This document shows positions 52,928-61,911 of a DNA stretch of 64,000 nucleotides, piece by piece. The notes under the pieces are model-generated. The model saw only the letters and a list, made by a program, of their open reading frames with translations. It was not told the origin of the DNA and made no database searches. Source of the stretch: Prevotella sp. (GTDB lineage Bacteria > Bacteroidota > Bacteroidia > Bacteroidales > Bacteroidaceae). Made by a program: the position numbers and the translations under genes. Position 1 is the first letter of the stretch. The number at the start of each line of letters is the position of its first letter. The stretch covers positions 161,093 to 225,092 of the forward strand of contig JAFZSL010000045.1 in assembly GCA_017619375.1 (NCBI GenBank). The letters are read 5' to 3'.

Positions 52928-54430
52928 TCATCTCAACTGTTTGACGTATTTCACATCCACGCCATCTCCTTTAAGTATGTCGGCAATGTCTTGTGGACGG
53001 AGGGTGACGGGTCCTCGCATGAACTCGGGAATGTTGTAGCTGCGCATGAACAGTCTATGGTAGTCGGCATCGGCGGAAGGCAACTCAAAAGGTTTGCTGC
53101 CATGGCCATTGGCGTCGACATGGGCGATGAATGGACGGGTGAACGTCCCGTCGTCTCGACGGCTGCTGAAAATCACCCATCTGCCGTTGCTCGACCAGGA
53201 ATGATAACTTTCCGTGTCTGGGGAATTCAATTCGTCCAGTTTACGTACATCTCCGCTCTTCAGGTCCATCATCCACAAATCAGCGTCACGGTGCCATATG
53301 TGGAAATAGCCGTGGTCGGCGCTGGAGAAGAGCATGAATCGTCCGTCGGGAGAGATACGGGGCAAGACGGCACTTTGTCCAATGGCAATGGCGTCGAAAA
53401 CCAACTCTCGTGGTCCGAAAGCCATGGTTTCAGGGTCGAAGCTTTTCTTATAGATGTTGTATTTTAAATCTTTGTATCTTGCAACCACATTCTTGCTATT
53501 GGATGTCACCGAATCATTTTCAATGAAATGGCCACTGCAATAATATAGGGTCTTGCCGTCAGGGGCCCAACAGGGGAACACCTCGAATTCGGTTGTGTCA
53601 TTCTCAAGGTTTGTCACCAGGTTGTTCTCCACGTCATAAGCGATGATGTCGCTTGCCAAATCATAGACCTCCACTTTGTTGGAATCCACGGTATGGAAAC
53701 TCTGATTGGTCTTGTCTGTGGAATAGACAATCAGGTTCAGCCAGGGATGCCAGGCGGGATAGACTCCTGCCGAAAGGATGGAGTCGTTTTTCATGTTCAC
53801 CTTTTTCTTCTTGCCGTCGTAGGACACAAAGGTACCGCCATGCTTCATACGGGCATGGAACTGCATCCGCTCAGGATTGTAATTCTGATAGTGGTGGCAG
53901 TTGATGCATTGCCCGTCTTTCTCGTATCCACAAAGGAAATTGTCATAGATGACGTTCTCTTCATAATTTTCCAGGCAACGCTGGTTGATGGTCAATGTCT
54001 CATAAGCGACAAAGGAGGGGGAGATTAGTCGATAGCTGATGTACGGGTCGATGGAATCGGGGGAGACATATAGGTTGAATGGCTTGTAATGGGTCCATTG
54101 GCCATCCTTGCTCATGTAAACGTCTACCTTGATGGCGTCGCCCTTCGCCTTGGATGTCAGTTCACGCCATTCATCCATCTCGGGCTGCATCTGTCCACGA
54201 CAAACGACCACTTGGTCGCCAGAGGTATAGCTGGCCACCATCTCGTCGGCTGGCTCGTCGGCCTCGAAGGTCAGCGGTGCGATGTTCACGGGGATGGTCA
54301 CATTGACATAGTCTGGATATATGGAGGGGAACGCCTGAGACTGGGTGTAATCAGTAGGTACGGACACCTTCTCACACGACATCAGCAAGATGATGCCCCA
54401 AGCGGCTATCCCTATTCTCGTTCTTTTCAT
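52928..54430 (-). CDS. TolB-like beta-propeller lipoprotein with CxxCH motif
   Basis: 500 residues. Lipoprotein signal with lipobox LLMSC (Cys19), then an N-terminal region that includes a cytochrome-c-type motif CINCH (Cys175, Cys178, His179), then PD40/WD40-like beta-propeller repeats (VYPAWHPWLNLIVYSTD, CWAPDGKTLYYCSG, RISPDGRFMLFSSADHG, SYHSWSSNGRWVIFSSRRDDG). A distal methionine or histidine ligand cannot be assigned. The combination of a possible haem site and a propeller suggests a surface or periplasmic sensor or redox scaffold; this is inference. It is 4 bp downstream of the DUF6057-like membrane protein gene. Confidence 0.78.
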   Translation of the reverse strand: MKRTRIGIAAWGIILLMSCEKVSVPTDYTQSQAFPSIYPDYVNVTIPVNIAPLTFEADEPADEMVASYTSGDQVVVCRGQMQPEMDEWRELTSKAKGDAIKVDVYMSKDGQWTHYKPFNLYVSPDSIDPYISYRLISPSFVAYETLTINQRCLENYEENVIYDNFLCGYEKDGQCINCHHYQNYNPERMQFHARMKHGGTFVSYDGKKKKVNMKNDSILSAGVYPAWHPWLNLIVYSTDKTNQSFHTVDSNKVEVYDLASDIIAYDVENNLVTNLENDTTEFEVFPCWAPDGKTLYYCSGHFIENDSVTSNSKNVVARYKDLKYNIYKKSFDPETMAFGPRELVFDAIAIGQSAVLPRISPDGRFMLFSSADHGYFHIWHRDADLWMMDLKSGDVRKLDELNSPDTESYHSWSSNGRWVIFSSRRDDGTFTRPFIAHVDANGHGSKPFELPSADADYHRLFMRSYNIPEFMRGPVTLRPQDIADILKGDGVDVKYVKQLR

Positions 54431-54434
54431 AACT

Positions 54435-56411
54435 CTAATATTGAGGAAGGTTTGACATCAGATAGAAATCATAATAATAGGTTTTGCCAAAGAGAGGATA
54501 CAACAACTCCCTCGCCTCTTCAATATCCAAGCCATCGTGTTTGGAAGCCTCTTGTGAGAACTTCTCAAAACTTTCTTTCACTCCGGGGGCAAAAGGCATC
54601 TGGTCGAGGTTTGGGTGCTTTCCCTCCACGCCGAATGTATAGGCGGCTTGCTGGTAATAAAGAGGTATGTCGGCATTGGGATGCAATCTCACAAAATTGT
54701 TGAAATGATACCAGAAATATCGGGAATCCTTCAGCCACATGGAAGCCAGAAGACACTGCTCCTGAAAGACAGGGTCGCCTGTATAACCGCTGCGGGCGAG
54801 GTGCTTCATCAGATATTCTTCGACGAATCCATGGTCGGAACTCAACTCATTGGCATAATGGAGCATGTGGGTGATGGGTTCTGTTTCCGGGTCTTTGGCT
54901 ATCTGGTCTGGGTGGTTCATCAGATTCTCCGCCCATGCAGCCCAGTCGCGGAAGAAGGTGGTCTGTTTCAGGATATGGATGTATTTCCTGGCCAAAGGCT
55001 TGTCGCCATCGAGGATGGCACAACGGACAAGGTATTTGTAATACTCAGCACGCCAGTCATATTCCACACCCATCTCCATGGACAAACGTGCACAGTCGTT
55101 CAATTTGCCATATTGGTAATAAATCAACATGCCGATGACTTGCATCATGCGGACATCGAAGTGGGTGTCCTTGTCAAAGGTGTCGCCATCGGCCTTGGGA
55201 AACGTACTCCTTTTGGAGCCGTTCCTGAAGTTGTACATTTCTGTGCTCTGACGACCCAGACGGAACAATGCCAGGTTTTTCATCATCACGATGGCTCGGG
55301 TAGGCTCTTCCTCTTGGGCGGCTGCTTCTTCGACCACGCCTTCCCAGTCGAGCTTGTCGATGCAAAGCTGCATCCTCAGTTCTCGATGGAAATTGGAGTC
55401 CTTATACCAGAAATGGAAAACACCAATGGCCAGCAATGCCACAATGCCGATGGTCCATCCATGTGCCGCCACGAAGCGATGCCATTTGCTGTCGCTGAAT
55501 GAACGCTTGCCGGCCTTGCCTTGCTTGGTCTTTTTCGGTTGCTGCTTTTTCCCTTTTTTCAGCGGTTGGGGCTCGACGGCTTCAGTTGGCTTTTGATTGG
55601 AGACTTCGACGGATGCCGTCCGCGACCATGGGATGATTGCCATGACGACGAAGTAAAGCAACAATAAATAGTAAGGAATATAATATTGGTGATATTCCGT
55701 CCTGAGATAATAGAGGGGTAGGGCGGTGTAATAGATATTGGAGAGGTTGGTCTCATGATAGACTTGGCGGTAATACAGCAAAGGGATGGCAATCAAGCAG
55801 ACCAAGGCTAAGACACTATTGATGATGGCCTTGCTACGTGGTTCTATACGCCATGACCAGACAGCCATCAACAGCACTGATGCCAATCCATAAATGCCCA
55901 TCAGCGGGTAGCTTGCGGCAGCGACAACCAACAAGAATATCGTCCGAAGGTAATAACGCTTCGGAAGGCTGCGGAAACACCATAGCAGAGCCACCACGGC
56001 GGTACACCCGATGGTGGCGACAAAGAAGTGGCCGCGTAATTTCAAAAAATACACCCAATAGCCCATGTCGACAATGGTCAACAACAAGAGTGCTACGGGT
56101 ATCAACATCAGTGCCGCCCACTTGTCGGGCACTTGGAAAGTGCGCTTCACCAATCCCATCAATAGCAGCCACCACGCACAGAGAAGCAGCACGCCCACCA
56201 GGGGATGATGGAGAAACTGTGTGAAAAATGTGCCGACATAGGTGAGCAATCCTCCCGACACCACCATTTGCTGTTTGAAATACAGCGAGGTGTTGAGGAA
56301 AAGATTCATCTCCTGCACCTTCCAGAGAAAGGCCTTCTCATACACCAGTAAAGCACAGGCAATGGCGGCCAACGCCAGAAGCCACACTGCAATGAATGAC
56401 AGTTTTTTCAT
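54435..56411 (-). CDS. DUF6057-like multi-spanning membrane protein
   Basis: 658 residues. About nine to ten transmembrane segments occupy the first 270 residues (LLTYVGTFFTQFLHHPLVGVLLL..., YYIPYYLLLLYFVVMAII), followed by a lysine-rich loop (KKGKKQQPKKTKQGKAGKR), one more helix (WTIGIVALLAIGVFHFWY), and a long soluble C-terminus of helical, TPR-like pattern (about 350-658). I associate this architecture with the Bacteroidetes DUF6057 family from memory. It heads the three-gene operon with the propeller lipoprotein. Confidence 0.72.
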   Translation of the reverse strand: MKKLSFIAVWLLALAAIACALLVYEKAFLWKVQEMNLFLNTSLYFKQQMVVSGGLLTYVGTFFTQFLHHPLVGVLLLCAWWLLLMGLVKRTFQVPDKWAALMLIPVALLLLTIVDMGYWVYFLKLRGHFFVATIGCTAVVALLWCFRSLPKRYYLRTIFLLVVAAASYPLMGIYGLASVLLMAVWSWRIEPRSKAIINSVLALVCLIAIPLLYYRQVYHETNLSNIYYTALPLYYLRTEYHQYYIPYYLLLLYFVVMAIIPWSRTASVEVSNQKPTEAVEPQPLKKGKKQQPKKTKQGKAGKRSFSDSKWHRFVAAHGWTIGIVALLAIGVFHFWYKDSNFHRELRMQLCIDKLDWEGVVEEAAAQEEEPTRAIVMMKNLALFRLGRQSTEMYNFRNGSKRSTFPKADGDTFDKDTHFDVRMMQVIGMLIYYQYGKLNDCARLSMEMGVEYDWRAEYYKYLVRCAILDGDKPLARKYIHILKQTTFFRDWAAWAENLMNHPDQIAKDPETEPITHMLHYANELSSDHGFVEEYLMKHLARSGYTGDPVFQEQCLLASMWLKDSRYFWYHFNNFVRLHPNADIPLYYQQAAYTFGVEGKHPNLDQMPFAPGVKESFEKFSQEASKHDGLDIEEARELLYPLFGKTYYYDFYLMSNLPQY

Positions 56412-56452
56412 AACCGTTGAAGCAGATTGTTTGGATTCAATAAAAGAATATG

Positions 56453-56460
56453 CAAAAATA
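56453..56460 (-). promoter_or_regulatory. -7 element of the DUF6057-like operon
   Basis: TATTTTTG on the minus strand (56460-56453), about 45 bp before the start codon at 56411. Confidence 0.5.
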
Positions 56461-56633
56461 CAAAATAATTTGCAAAACGTTTCTTTTTACAACGTCTTTT
56501 TGTTTTGGGCTGTTTCTACTGCTGTAATTGGTGCGGCTGCAGGGGAGGGTATTGTGCCCACCCGAATCGATTCGCCAAAATGATACTCCGTTCAAAAACG
56601 ATTTCCTACGAATCCTCAACCGCATAGAAAAAA

Positions 56634-56664
56634 ATCGTGCGCCACTTGGAAAGTGACGCACGAT
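56634..56664 (-). terminator. Terminator of the polysaccharide utilization locus
   Basis: ATCGTGCG (56634-56641), one mismatch, CACTT, loop GGA, AAGTG, mismatch, CGCACGAT (56657-56664). On the minus strand it is followed directly by T7 (complement of the A run 56627-56633), about 120 bp past the last PUL gene. The rest of 56412-56633 holds the DUF6057 promoter and a 12-bp palindrome CGAATCGATTCG (56563-56574). Confidence 0.82.
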
Positions 56665-56704
56665 GTAATGATTTTACTCTCTAATAAAAGAGAGATGGGG
56701 ATTC

Positions 56705-56780
56705 TTACTTGTTCACGACCAATGAGCTAAAGCTCGAGCTCGTTCACGTTCGACAAAGCATGAGCGAGCTCAGCTTTGTA
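56705..56780 (-). repeat. Duplicated gene tail and palindrome after the last PUL gene
   Basis: On the minus strand the last gene ends VVNK plus TGA (stop at 56784-56782). A second copy of the same end, reading SLVVNK plus TAA (stop at 56707-56705), lies about 77 bp downstream in another frame. Between the copies is an imperfect inverted repeat AAAGCTCGAGCTCG / CGAGCTCAGCTTT (about 56734-56776). This looks like a recombination or duplication scar at the 3' end of the locus. Confidence 0.55.
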
Positions 56781-56781
56781 C

Positions 56782-58935
56782 TCACTTATTCACGACCTTC
56801 TGGCCGTTCTTGATCACGATGCCCTTGTAATCCTTGGACACGCGCTGGCCGGCGAGGTTGTAAGTGACGGTAGGAACAGTGTTGGTGTTGACCACGGTGC
56901 TGATGCCAGTGCCATCGTCAAATACCTCAGGATTGCCACCAAGAATCTTCACGTAGAAGTTCTTTGAACCAGTCTGGTCGATGAGAGACTCGAGGCCGTC
57001 ATCGGTCTTCCAGACAAAGTCCTTCAACTCATAAGTGTTGGCGTCCTTGATTTCGGAGAGGTTGAAAGCGATGGACTCCATTTGGTCTGCTTCACCTGCA
57101 ACGGTGAACGATGCTTCGAAGTCTTGCCATTCTGTGTCGAAGTTGACATCACCGATGGCAGCCCAGTGGAGGTAGGCACCCGGTGCGGCGTGGCTCTGAG
57201 TGGAAACCCTTGCGGGGATGGCGCTCTTGTACTTGAACTGTACGATGGTGGTCTCACCAGCGCTAAGCGGACGGTTGGAGACAATCCAGAACTGGTTGTC
57301 CCAAGCCTGACCTGTTCCACCTTCCATTTCGCTGGAAGTATAATCTCTCTCCAGGGCATTGATGGTGACAAGTGTCGGGTTGGGGTTGATTTCAACCGGC
57401 TTAAGGTCTTTGCCTTCAAGCATCTCGAATGCCATCTTCTTGTATTCGTCGTCAAGGTAGATCTTCCATTTACCCTCACCCGGGAGGCTCAGTTTGGCAA
57501 GGCTGGACTCTGTGTAGTCGAGCCATACTTCAGGATCGTTCTCAATTGTACCAGCAGGCTTCAAGGTGTGGCTCTTGAATGCAGCGTCGTTACCGCGAAC
57601 GGTGGAAATCATGACTTGGGAAACCCATCCGTCCTCACCGATGATGGCAGTGTAGGCACCTACCTCATCATCATAGACAAACTGTTTTGCACCATCGAAG
57701 TCATACTCAACACCTGTGGTGGGATTGCTGCCTGCAACAAAGTAACCCTCGTCAAGTACCATGCTTTGCCATGAGAGATCGTCGAAATAGAAGTCAATGG
57801 CATCCTTGTCATTCTGGTTCAACTGGAATGCGACAGACCAAGTACCGGACATATCATCAGCAATAGTCATCGTGTTGTCGAAATCCTGCCACTCTTCTGT
57901 GAAACTAACGTCACCGATGGCATGCCAGATAAGGTAGTTGGATGGGTTCTGAGTGTGGCATTGAGTAGCAACCTTTACTTCCTTTGAAGCCTTGTAACGG
58001 AAGTGGATTTTCACCTGCTCGCCAGACTTCCATTCCCTGGGAGACTGGATCCAGAACTGGTTGTCCCAAGCAGAAGCATCACCTTCTGTGGTGGCAGCCT
58101 TTCCATGGACGACGAATACGTGGCTACCGTCAACCTCTTCGATTGTTGCAGGGAATGGATCCCAGCCATCATTCTCATTCATGTTGACGCCTTTCTCCTT
58201 GCCCCATGCACAGATCAGATAGTTCTTTTCCTGGTCGTCGAATTTTGTGTTAGGATCAGCCCATGGAGTCTCGGCATCACCCATGTAAGTGGGAATCGGG
58301 TTGCCGTCAATGATGACGGGCTGGCCATCGCTTGTGAGCCACTCTTGCCATACAACAGGTCTTGACTCATTCTTCAACTGGTAAACAGTAACGCTCTTCC
58401 ATTCGATGGTTGCTGTCACGGTACCAGGTTGTGCGACGAGGTTGCAAGAAGCACCATTAATGCCGGTGTACTCCCATTCCACCTCTTGCCAATCTGTGCC
58501 GATGGGTACGGAAGCACTGGCTTGCTGGCCTTCACCCCAGCCCCAACCCATGTTGACGTTGATGGTGCATGCTTCAGAAGCCTTGACCATTGCAACGGCT
58601 TTGAAGGTGCCATCAATCTCTGTAGGGATGCCATCAGCAATGAAATACTGGTGCCATCCGGGCTCGCTCAATTCAATTCTGTAGTACTCAACGCCACCTT
58701 GTGTCTTGACGATGACATCGCTGGTTTCTCCAGCCTCATTGTCCAAAGTGACATACTTGTACATTGCACCATAGTCGGTCATCACACCGCCAACCCACTC
58801 AGGCACATAGCCCATTACATAGAATGGGAAGCCCGTGTTGTTTGAGTAGTCAATCTTGTAGACTTCTACCCAATCTGCAGCCCTTGCTCCCATGAAGCAT
58901 GTCAAGAGAGCGATAAGAGTAAAGATTTTTTTCAT
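56782..58935 (-). CDS. Secreted PUL protein with duplicated carbohydrate-binding modules
   Basis: 717 residues. After a signal peptide (LIALLTCFMGARA) there is a first beta-sandwich (about 20-190), then two homologous CBM4/9-like modules at about 288-392 and 544-643, each starting AWDNQFWI and containing W-x-AIGDV-x-F-x-x-EWQDF. A SusE-like segment (about 400-510; TAIIGEDGWVSQVMIS) separates them, and the end is a tail YNLAGQRVSKDYKGIVI. There are no catalytic residues, so it should be a surface or secreted glycan-binding protein. It is the last gene of the PUL, 129 bp after the GH10-like gene. Confidence 0.8.
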   Translation of the reverse strand: MKKIFTLIALLTCFMGARAADWVEVYKIDYSNNTGFPFYVMGYVPEWVGGVMTDYGAMYKYVTLDNEAGETSDVIVKTQGGVEYYRIELSEPGWHQYFIADGIPTEIDGTFKAVAMVKASEACTINVNMGWGWGEGQQASASVPIGTDWQEVEWEYTGINGASCNLVAQPGTVTATIEWKSVTVYQLKNESRPVVWQEWLTSDGQPVIIDGNPIPTYMGDAETPWADPNTKFDDQEKNYLICAWGKEKGVNMNENDGWDPFPATIEEVDGSHVFVVHGKAATTEGDASAWDNQFWIQSPREWKSGEQVKIHFRYKASKEVKVATQCHTQNPSNYLIWHAIGDVSFTEEWQDFDNTMTIADDMSGTWSVAFQLNQNDKDAIDFYFDDLSWQSMVLDEGYFVAGSNPTTGVEYDFDGAKQFVYDDEVGAYTAIIGEDGWVSQVMISTVRGNDAAFKSHTLKPAGTIENDPEVWLDYTESSLAKLSLPGEGKWKIYLDDEYKKMAFEMLEGKDLKPVEINPNPTLVTINALERDYTSSEMEGGTGQAWDNQFWIVSNRPLSAGETTIVQFKYKSAIPARVSTQSHAAPGAYLHWAAIGDVNFDTEWQDFEASFTVAGEADQMESIAFNLSEIKDANTYELKDFVWKTDDGLESLIDQTGSKNFYVKILGGNPEVFDDGTGISTVVNTNTVPTVTYNLAGQRVSKDYKGIVIKNGQKVVNK

Positions 58936-59003
58936 AATAGAAAAATTTAGAATTAATAATAAAGAAAAAACATATAATGTTTAGGTGAAACCATCTTTTG
59001 AAA

Positions 59004-59054
59004 GATAATTGCCTGGAAAATCAGAAAAAATCCTTTTGTTCACAGGCAATTATC
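59004..59054 (-). promoter_or_regulatory. Intercistronic hairpin in the PUL
   Basis: Perfect 12-bp inverted repeat GATAATTGCCTG (59004-59015) / CAGGCAATTATC (59043-59054) with a 27-nt loop, starting 10 bp after the GH10-like stop. It has no T tract on the minus strand, so it may stabilise or process the mRNA, or reduce read-through into the last gene, rather than end transcription. Confidence 0.6.
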
Positions 59055-59064
59055 TGTCTGTTTG

Positions 59065-60720
59065 TCATTTTCCACTGAGCGCATCACACCATGCCTTGTA
59101 GGTGGCTGTGCGCACCCAGTCCTTGCTGTCCTTGTCAATGGACCACAAGCCTACAGGATCGCTCGTGTCTGCCATGTTGGCCTTGCAGATGCCCGCCTGC
59201 TTGTCATTGGGGATGATGTTCATGTAACTCCTGATGACAAAGCCATAGTAGTCGGCAAGCCTCTGTCGCTGATCGGCTTCGATCTTGTCTGCCGTTACAT
59301 AGGCGCCCGTGGCATCCTGATACTTGATGTCGAAGTTGGAGAGGCGGATGAGTTTGCCTGTTGTAGCAAGGTTCGAAAGAAGGGCCTCAAGAGTTGCCAC
59401 ATTGGCTGCCTGAGTGGCTTCATCCTCGCTATAGAAGAGATTCATTTTGGCATTGATGCCGTCAATCTTTGCACCGTTGGCGTCCCAGACTCCAATCCAG
59501 TACTTGAGGCTCTCGATTTTCTTGGGGTCGTCAAGGCCGGACTCGCCGATGAAGAACTTCAACTCAGATGGGTTGCCGCCATGTCTTTCAAATGCCGCGC
59601 TTGCCACCCTCGATACTGTCGGGGCATAGTTCTCGCTGCCAAGCACATCTTGCCATAAGATGGCATCGGAAGAGTGCTTGAGGTCGAACATTCCGTTCTC
59701 AAGTGTGGCTTTGCTGTCGAGGGCCTCGTCGATGAGGTCGAAGGTCTTGATACGGCCTTTGTTGATTTTCATCAGACCATCGCACCATGCGTTGAGGGCA
59801 TAGTTGATGGTGTCGGTTTTCTCCTGTTCTGTCTGTGGGCGATGATTGTCTGGATTGTGAACGACCAGCACGTTCTTGATATAGACCGCAGAGTTGAAGT
59901 TACCCTCGATCATCAAGTAACCGTATGTCGCACCTGCTGCAGGCTTTGCCTCGATAACCATCTTCTGCCACTTGCCAGCCTTGATGGGATACTTCTTGTC
60001 ATTTCCATTCTCCTGAATCTTGTTGTCGCAGAAAGTACAGATGACAGATTCATCCTTGTCAACCTTGGCATTGAAAGTGACGGTGTATTCACCAAGCGGG
60101 TCGACGTCAAAGCCTTCCACAATGTAAACCTTTCCCCTGGTCGGGCACCTGAGGGCATTTTCATCACCATCATAATTCTTTTCGATTCTTGGCTTGCCGC
60201 TTATTGCAGTACCGGTGAACTCCTCCATGGTGGTGTAGTCCACGAACATGTCTTGGATGGGGTCCACTTGGATTTCTATGGGTGCAGTGAGCGTTTTCAG
60301 CCAATCGTCAGCCTGGTTGGCATTGGCAAAAATGGGGCTGCCGTACACATCGGCACCTATCTCTTCCACATGGTCGAGAAGGTCGTTCATGTCAAGGAAG
60401 TTCATCACACCTTTGGCGTTGACGATGTTGCCCGACATGAGCGAGGTGCCGAAAGTGACATTGTCGAAATTGGTGATGGCTGCAGCATGGGCCAATTCCT
60501 GCTTGTTGAAATCAGTTGCCTTCATCGTGGCGCCGATGGACATGTTGGGATGTGCGTTCCTGTCGATGTATGTTTTGATAGGTGCCAGGTCCTTATACGG
60601 CTCGTTGTATTTAGGATCAATTGGAGCCGTGAAATCGTCCGTCACGTTATAGTCGGCACAAGAGGCTGCCAACACTCCTGCTACCAACATCAAGAGACCG
60701 TTTCTAAAATTCTTGTTCAT
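59065..60720 (-). CDS. GH10-like lipoprotein, probably catalytically inactive glycan-binding protein
   Basis: 551 residues: lipoprotein signal ending LAASC (Cys21), then a GH10 xylanase-like barrel interrupted by a CBM4/9-like insert (about 155-295). Alignment by eye: the GHTLVWH region reads VYGSPIFANAN (125-135), the WDVVNE acid/base region reads TFDLIDEAL (Glu332 retained), the GIGxQxH region reads DGINAKMNLF, and the ITELD nucleophile region reads RLSNFDI with Asn462 in place of Glu. The C-terminal WGxxD-like region is LWSIDKDSKDW. Loss of the nucleophile and conserved histidines argues for a surface glycan-binding role. Gene order places it where SGBPs occur in xylan PULs. Confidence 0.75.
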   Translation of the reverse strand: MNKNFRNGLLMLVAGVLAASCADYNVTDDFTAPIDPKYNEPYKDLAPIKTYIDRNAHPNMSIGATMKATDFNKQELAHAAAITNFDNVTFGTSLMSGNIVNAKGVMNFLDMNDLLDHVEEIGADVYGSPIFANANQADDWLKTLTAPIEIQVDPIQDMFVDYTTMEEFTGTAISGKPRIEKNYDGDENALRCPTRGKVYIVEGFDVDPLGEYTVTFNAKVDKDESVICTFCDNKIQENGNDKKYPIKAGKWQKMVIEAKPAAGATYGYLMIEGNFNSAVYIKNVLVVHNPDNHRPQTEQEKTDTINYALNAWCDGLMKINKGRIKTFDLIDEALDSKATLENGMFDLKHSSDAILWQDVLGSENYAPTVSRVASAAFERHGGNPSELKFFIGESGLDDPKKIESLKYWIGVWDANGAKIDGINAKMNLFYSEDEATQAANVATLEALLSNLATTGKLIRLSNFDIKYQDATGAYVTADKIEADQRQRLADYYGFVIRSYMNIIPNDKQAGICKANMADTSDPVGLWSIDKDSKDWVRTATYKAWCDALSGK

Positions 60721-60735
60721 ATGCGTAGCCTCCTT

Positions 60736-61866
60736 TTATGGTTTAACGTATTTGGGTGAGAAGAATACCTTCTTGTTTGATTCACGAGTCTGAACGACAA
60801 GGGTGTCGTTGGTGGATGCTTGAACGTCGATGTTGTCGAAACTCACACTGTATGCCAGACGGAGGATGTCACGCTGTACAGGCTCGCCATTCATGCTTCC
60901 CCATTGATAGTCTTTGTATTCAGGACGCTCTGTTCCCTTGACAATGAATTCACCAGTACCTGTCGCTGTCACACCCTCGTCGTCGGTGGATATCGTGCAA
61001 TTGTTGCCATTGAATGTGAGGATGAGATTGCAGGAAACGGATGCAGCGCCGGAACTTCTCTTGAAAGACACCGGGAAGATGGCCTGTGACATGTTCTTGG
61101 TGGTGATGCCGCAGATTTCGTCGTTCTGGTTCACCGGGTTCTCTGTGTAATGCTCACGGTCGGAGTTGACCAGTGAGAAATCCTTGCGGACGTAGGTGTT
61201 GGAAACACCTTTTTCGGTCACGATGTCCACACCTCGGCGAATGTATTTTCCTTGCCAAGGGTTCATGTACTTCACGCAATAGAGTACGTAGTCCTTTGCA
61301 AGAATATCCCAATCCTCGGTGTTGGTGCGGGATGGTTCAAGCCCCTCGCGTGGTGTTCCGGTAAGGATATGGTCAATGCCTTTGACACCCCTCATCACCA
61401 AGGGAATGACGTAGGTTTCGTCTATAGCCTTTGGATCGTTGAAGAAGGCGTCGGTGAACTGCACTTCCACATAGCCGCGAGGATCACCCTTGTAAGGGAT
61501 GACATTGGAGGCAAGCGAATAGTAGTTCGATGGCATGGGAAGCACGGGAGTTGACGGGTTGCCGCCAGCATCGACAAACCAAAGGTTGTCGCAAAGCGAC
61601 TCGTCGACGGCAATATCCACATAAGCGTCACGTCCGCCATAGGCACCACCCATGGTTGACCATATCTGACACTTGTGCGCGTTGTCAAGCGTGTTGTCAT
61701 AGATGTCGTTGCCAAGAACGAGCGTGCGTACTGGGTACTGATAGGCGAAGTAGGCTGTCGTTCCTTCTTCATAATCTGGGAAGTCATGGTCTGCATTATA
61801 GCAAGATGCACAAATGAGAGAGAAGGCTCCCAGGGCTGCTCCGAATATATATGTCTTAAGTTTCAT
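60736..61866 (-). CDS. DUF1735/DUF5627-type surface lipoprotein of the PUL
   Basis: 376 residues from ATG 61866; a TTG at 61875 would lie in the heptamer array. Lipoprotein signal (LGAFSLICASC), then an N-terminal DUF1735 (BT_3987-type) domain with ANVIPYKGDPRGYVEVQFTD-like and TYVIPLVMRGVKGIDHILTGTP segments, and a C-terminal beta domain of DUF5627 kind (EYKDYQWGSMNGEPVQRDILRLAYSV). Such proteins are surface glycan-binding partners encoded after susD. The gene lies between susD and the GH10-like gene (45 and 15 bp away). The domain names are from memory. Confidence 0.8.
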   Translation of the reverse strand: MKLKTYIFGAALGAFSLICASCYNADHDFPDYEEGTTAYFAYQYPVRTLVLGNDIYDNTLDNAHKCQIWSTMGGAYGGRDAYVDIAVDESLCDNLWFVDAGGNPSTPVLPMPSNYYSLASNVIPYKGDPRGYVEVQFTDAFFNDPKAIDETYVIPLVMRGVKGIDHILTGTPREGLEPSRTNTEDWDILAKDYVLYCVKYMNPWQGKYIRRGVDIVTEKGVSNTYVRKDFSLVNSDREHYTENPVNQNDEICGITTKNMSQAIFPVSFKRSSGAASVSCNLILTFNGNNCTISTDDEGVTATGTGEFIVKGTERPEYKDYQWGSMNGEPVQRDILRLAYSVSFDNIDVQASTNDTLVVQTRESNKKVFFSPKYVKP

Positions 61867-61872
61867 AATTGT

Positions 61873-61907
61873 CAATTTTCAATCTTCAATTTTCAATCTT
61901 CAATCTT
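61873..61907 (-). repeat. Heptamer array, 5 units, between susD and the DUF1735 gene
   Basis: Five contiguous 7-bp units on the plus strand, CAATTTT or CAATCTT (minus strand AAAATTG/AAGATTG), filling nearly all of the 45-bp gap just before the ATG at 61866. The same unit makes the array before susD. Confidence 0.85.
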
Positions 61908-61911
61908 ACTG

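Noticed and set aside
56437-56661. 74-codon minus-strand ORF covering the PUL terminator
   Set aside because: It overlaps the terminator hairpin and the DUF6057 promoter and has no protein-like features.
59674-60759. 361-codon plus-strand ORF opposite the GH10-like gene
   Set aside because: Shadow of the lipoprotein frame; no signal or domain.
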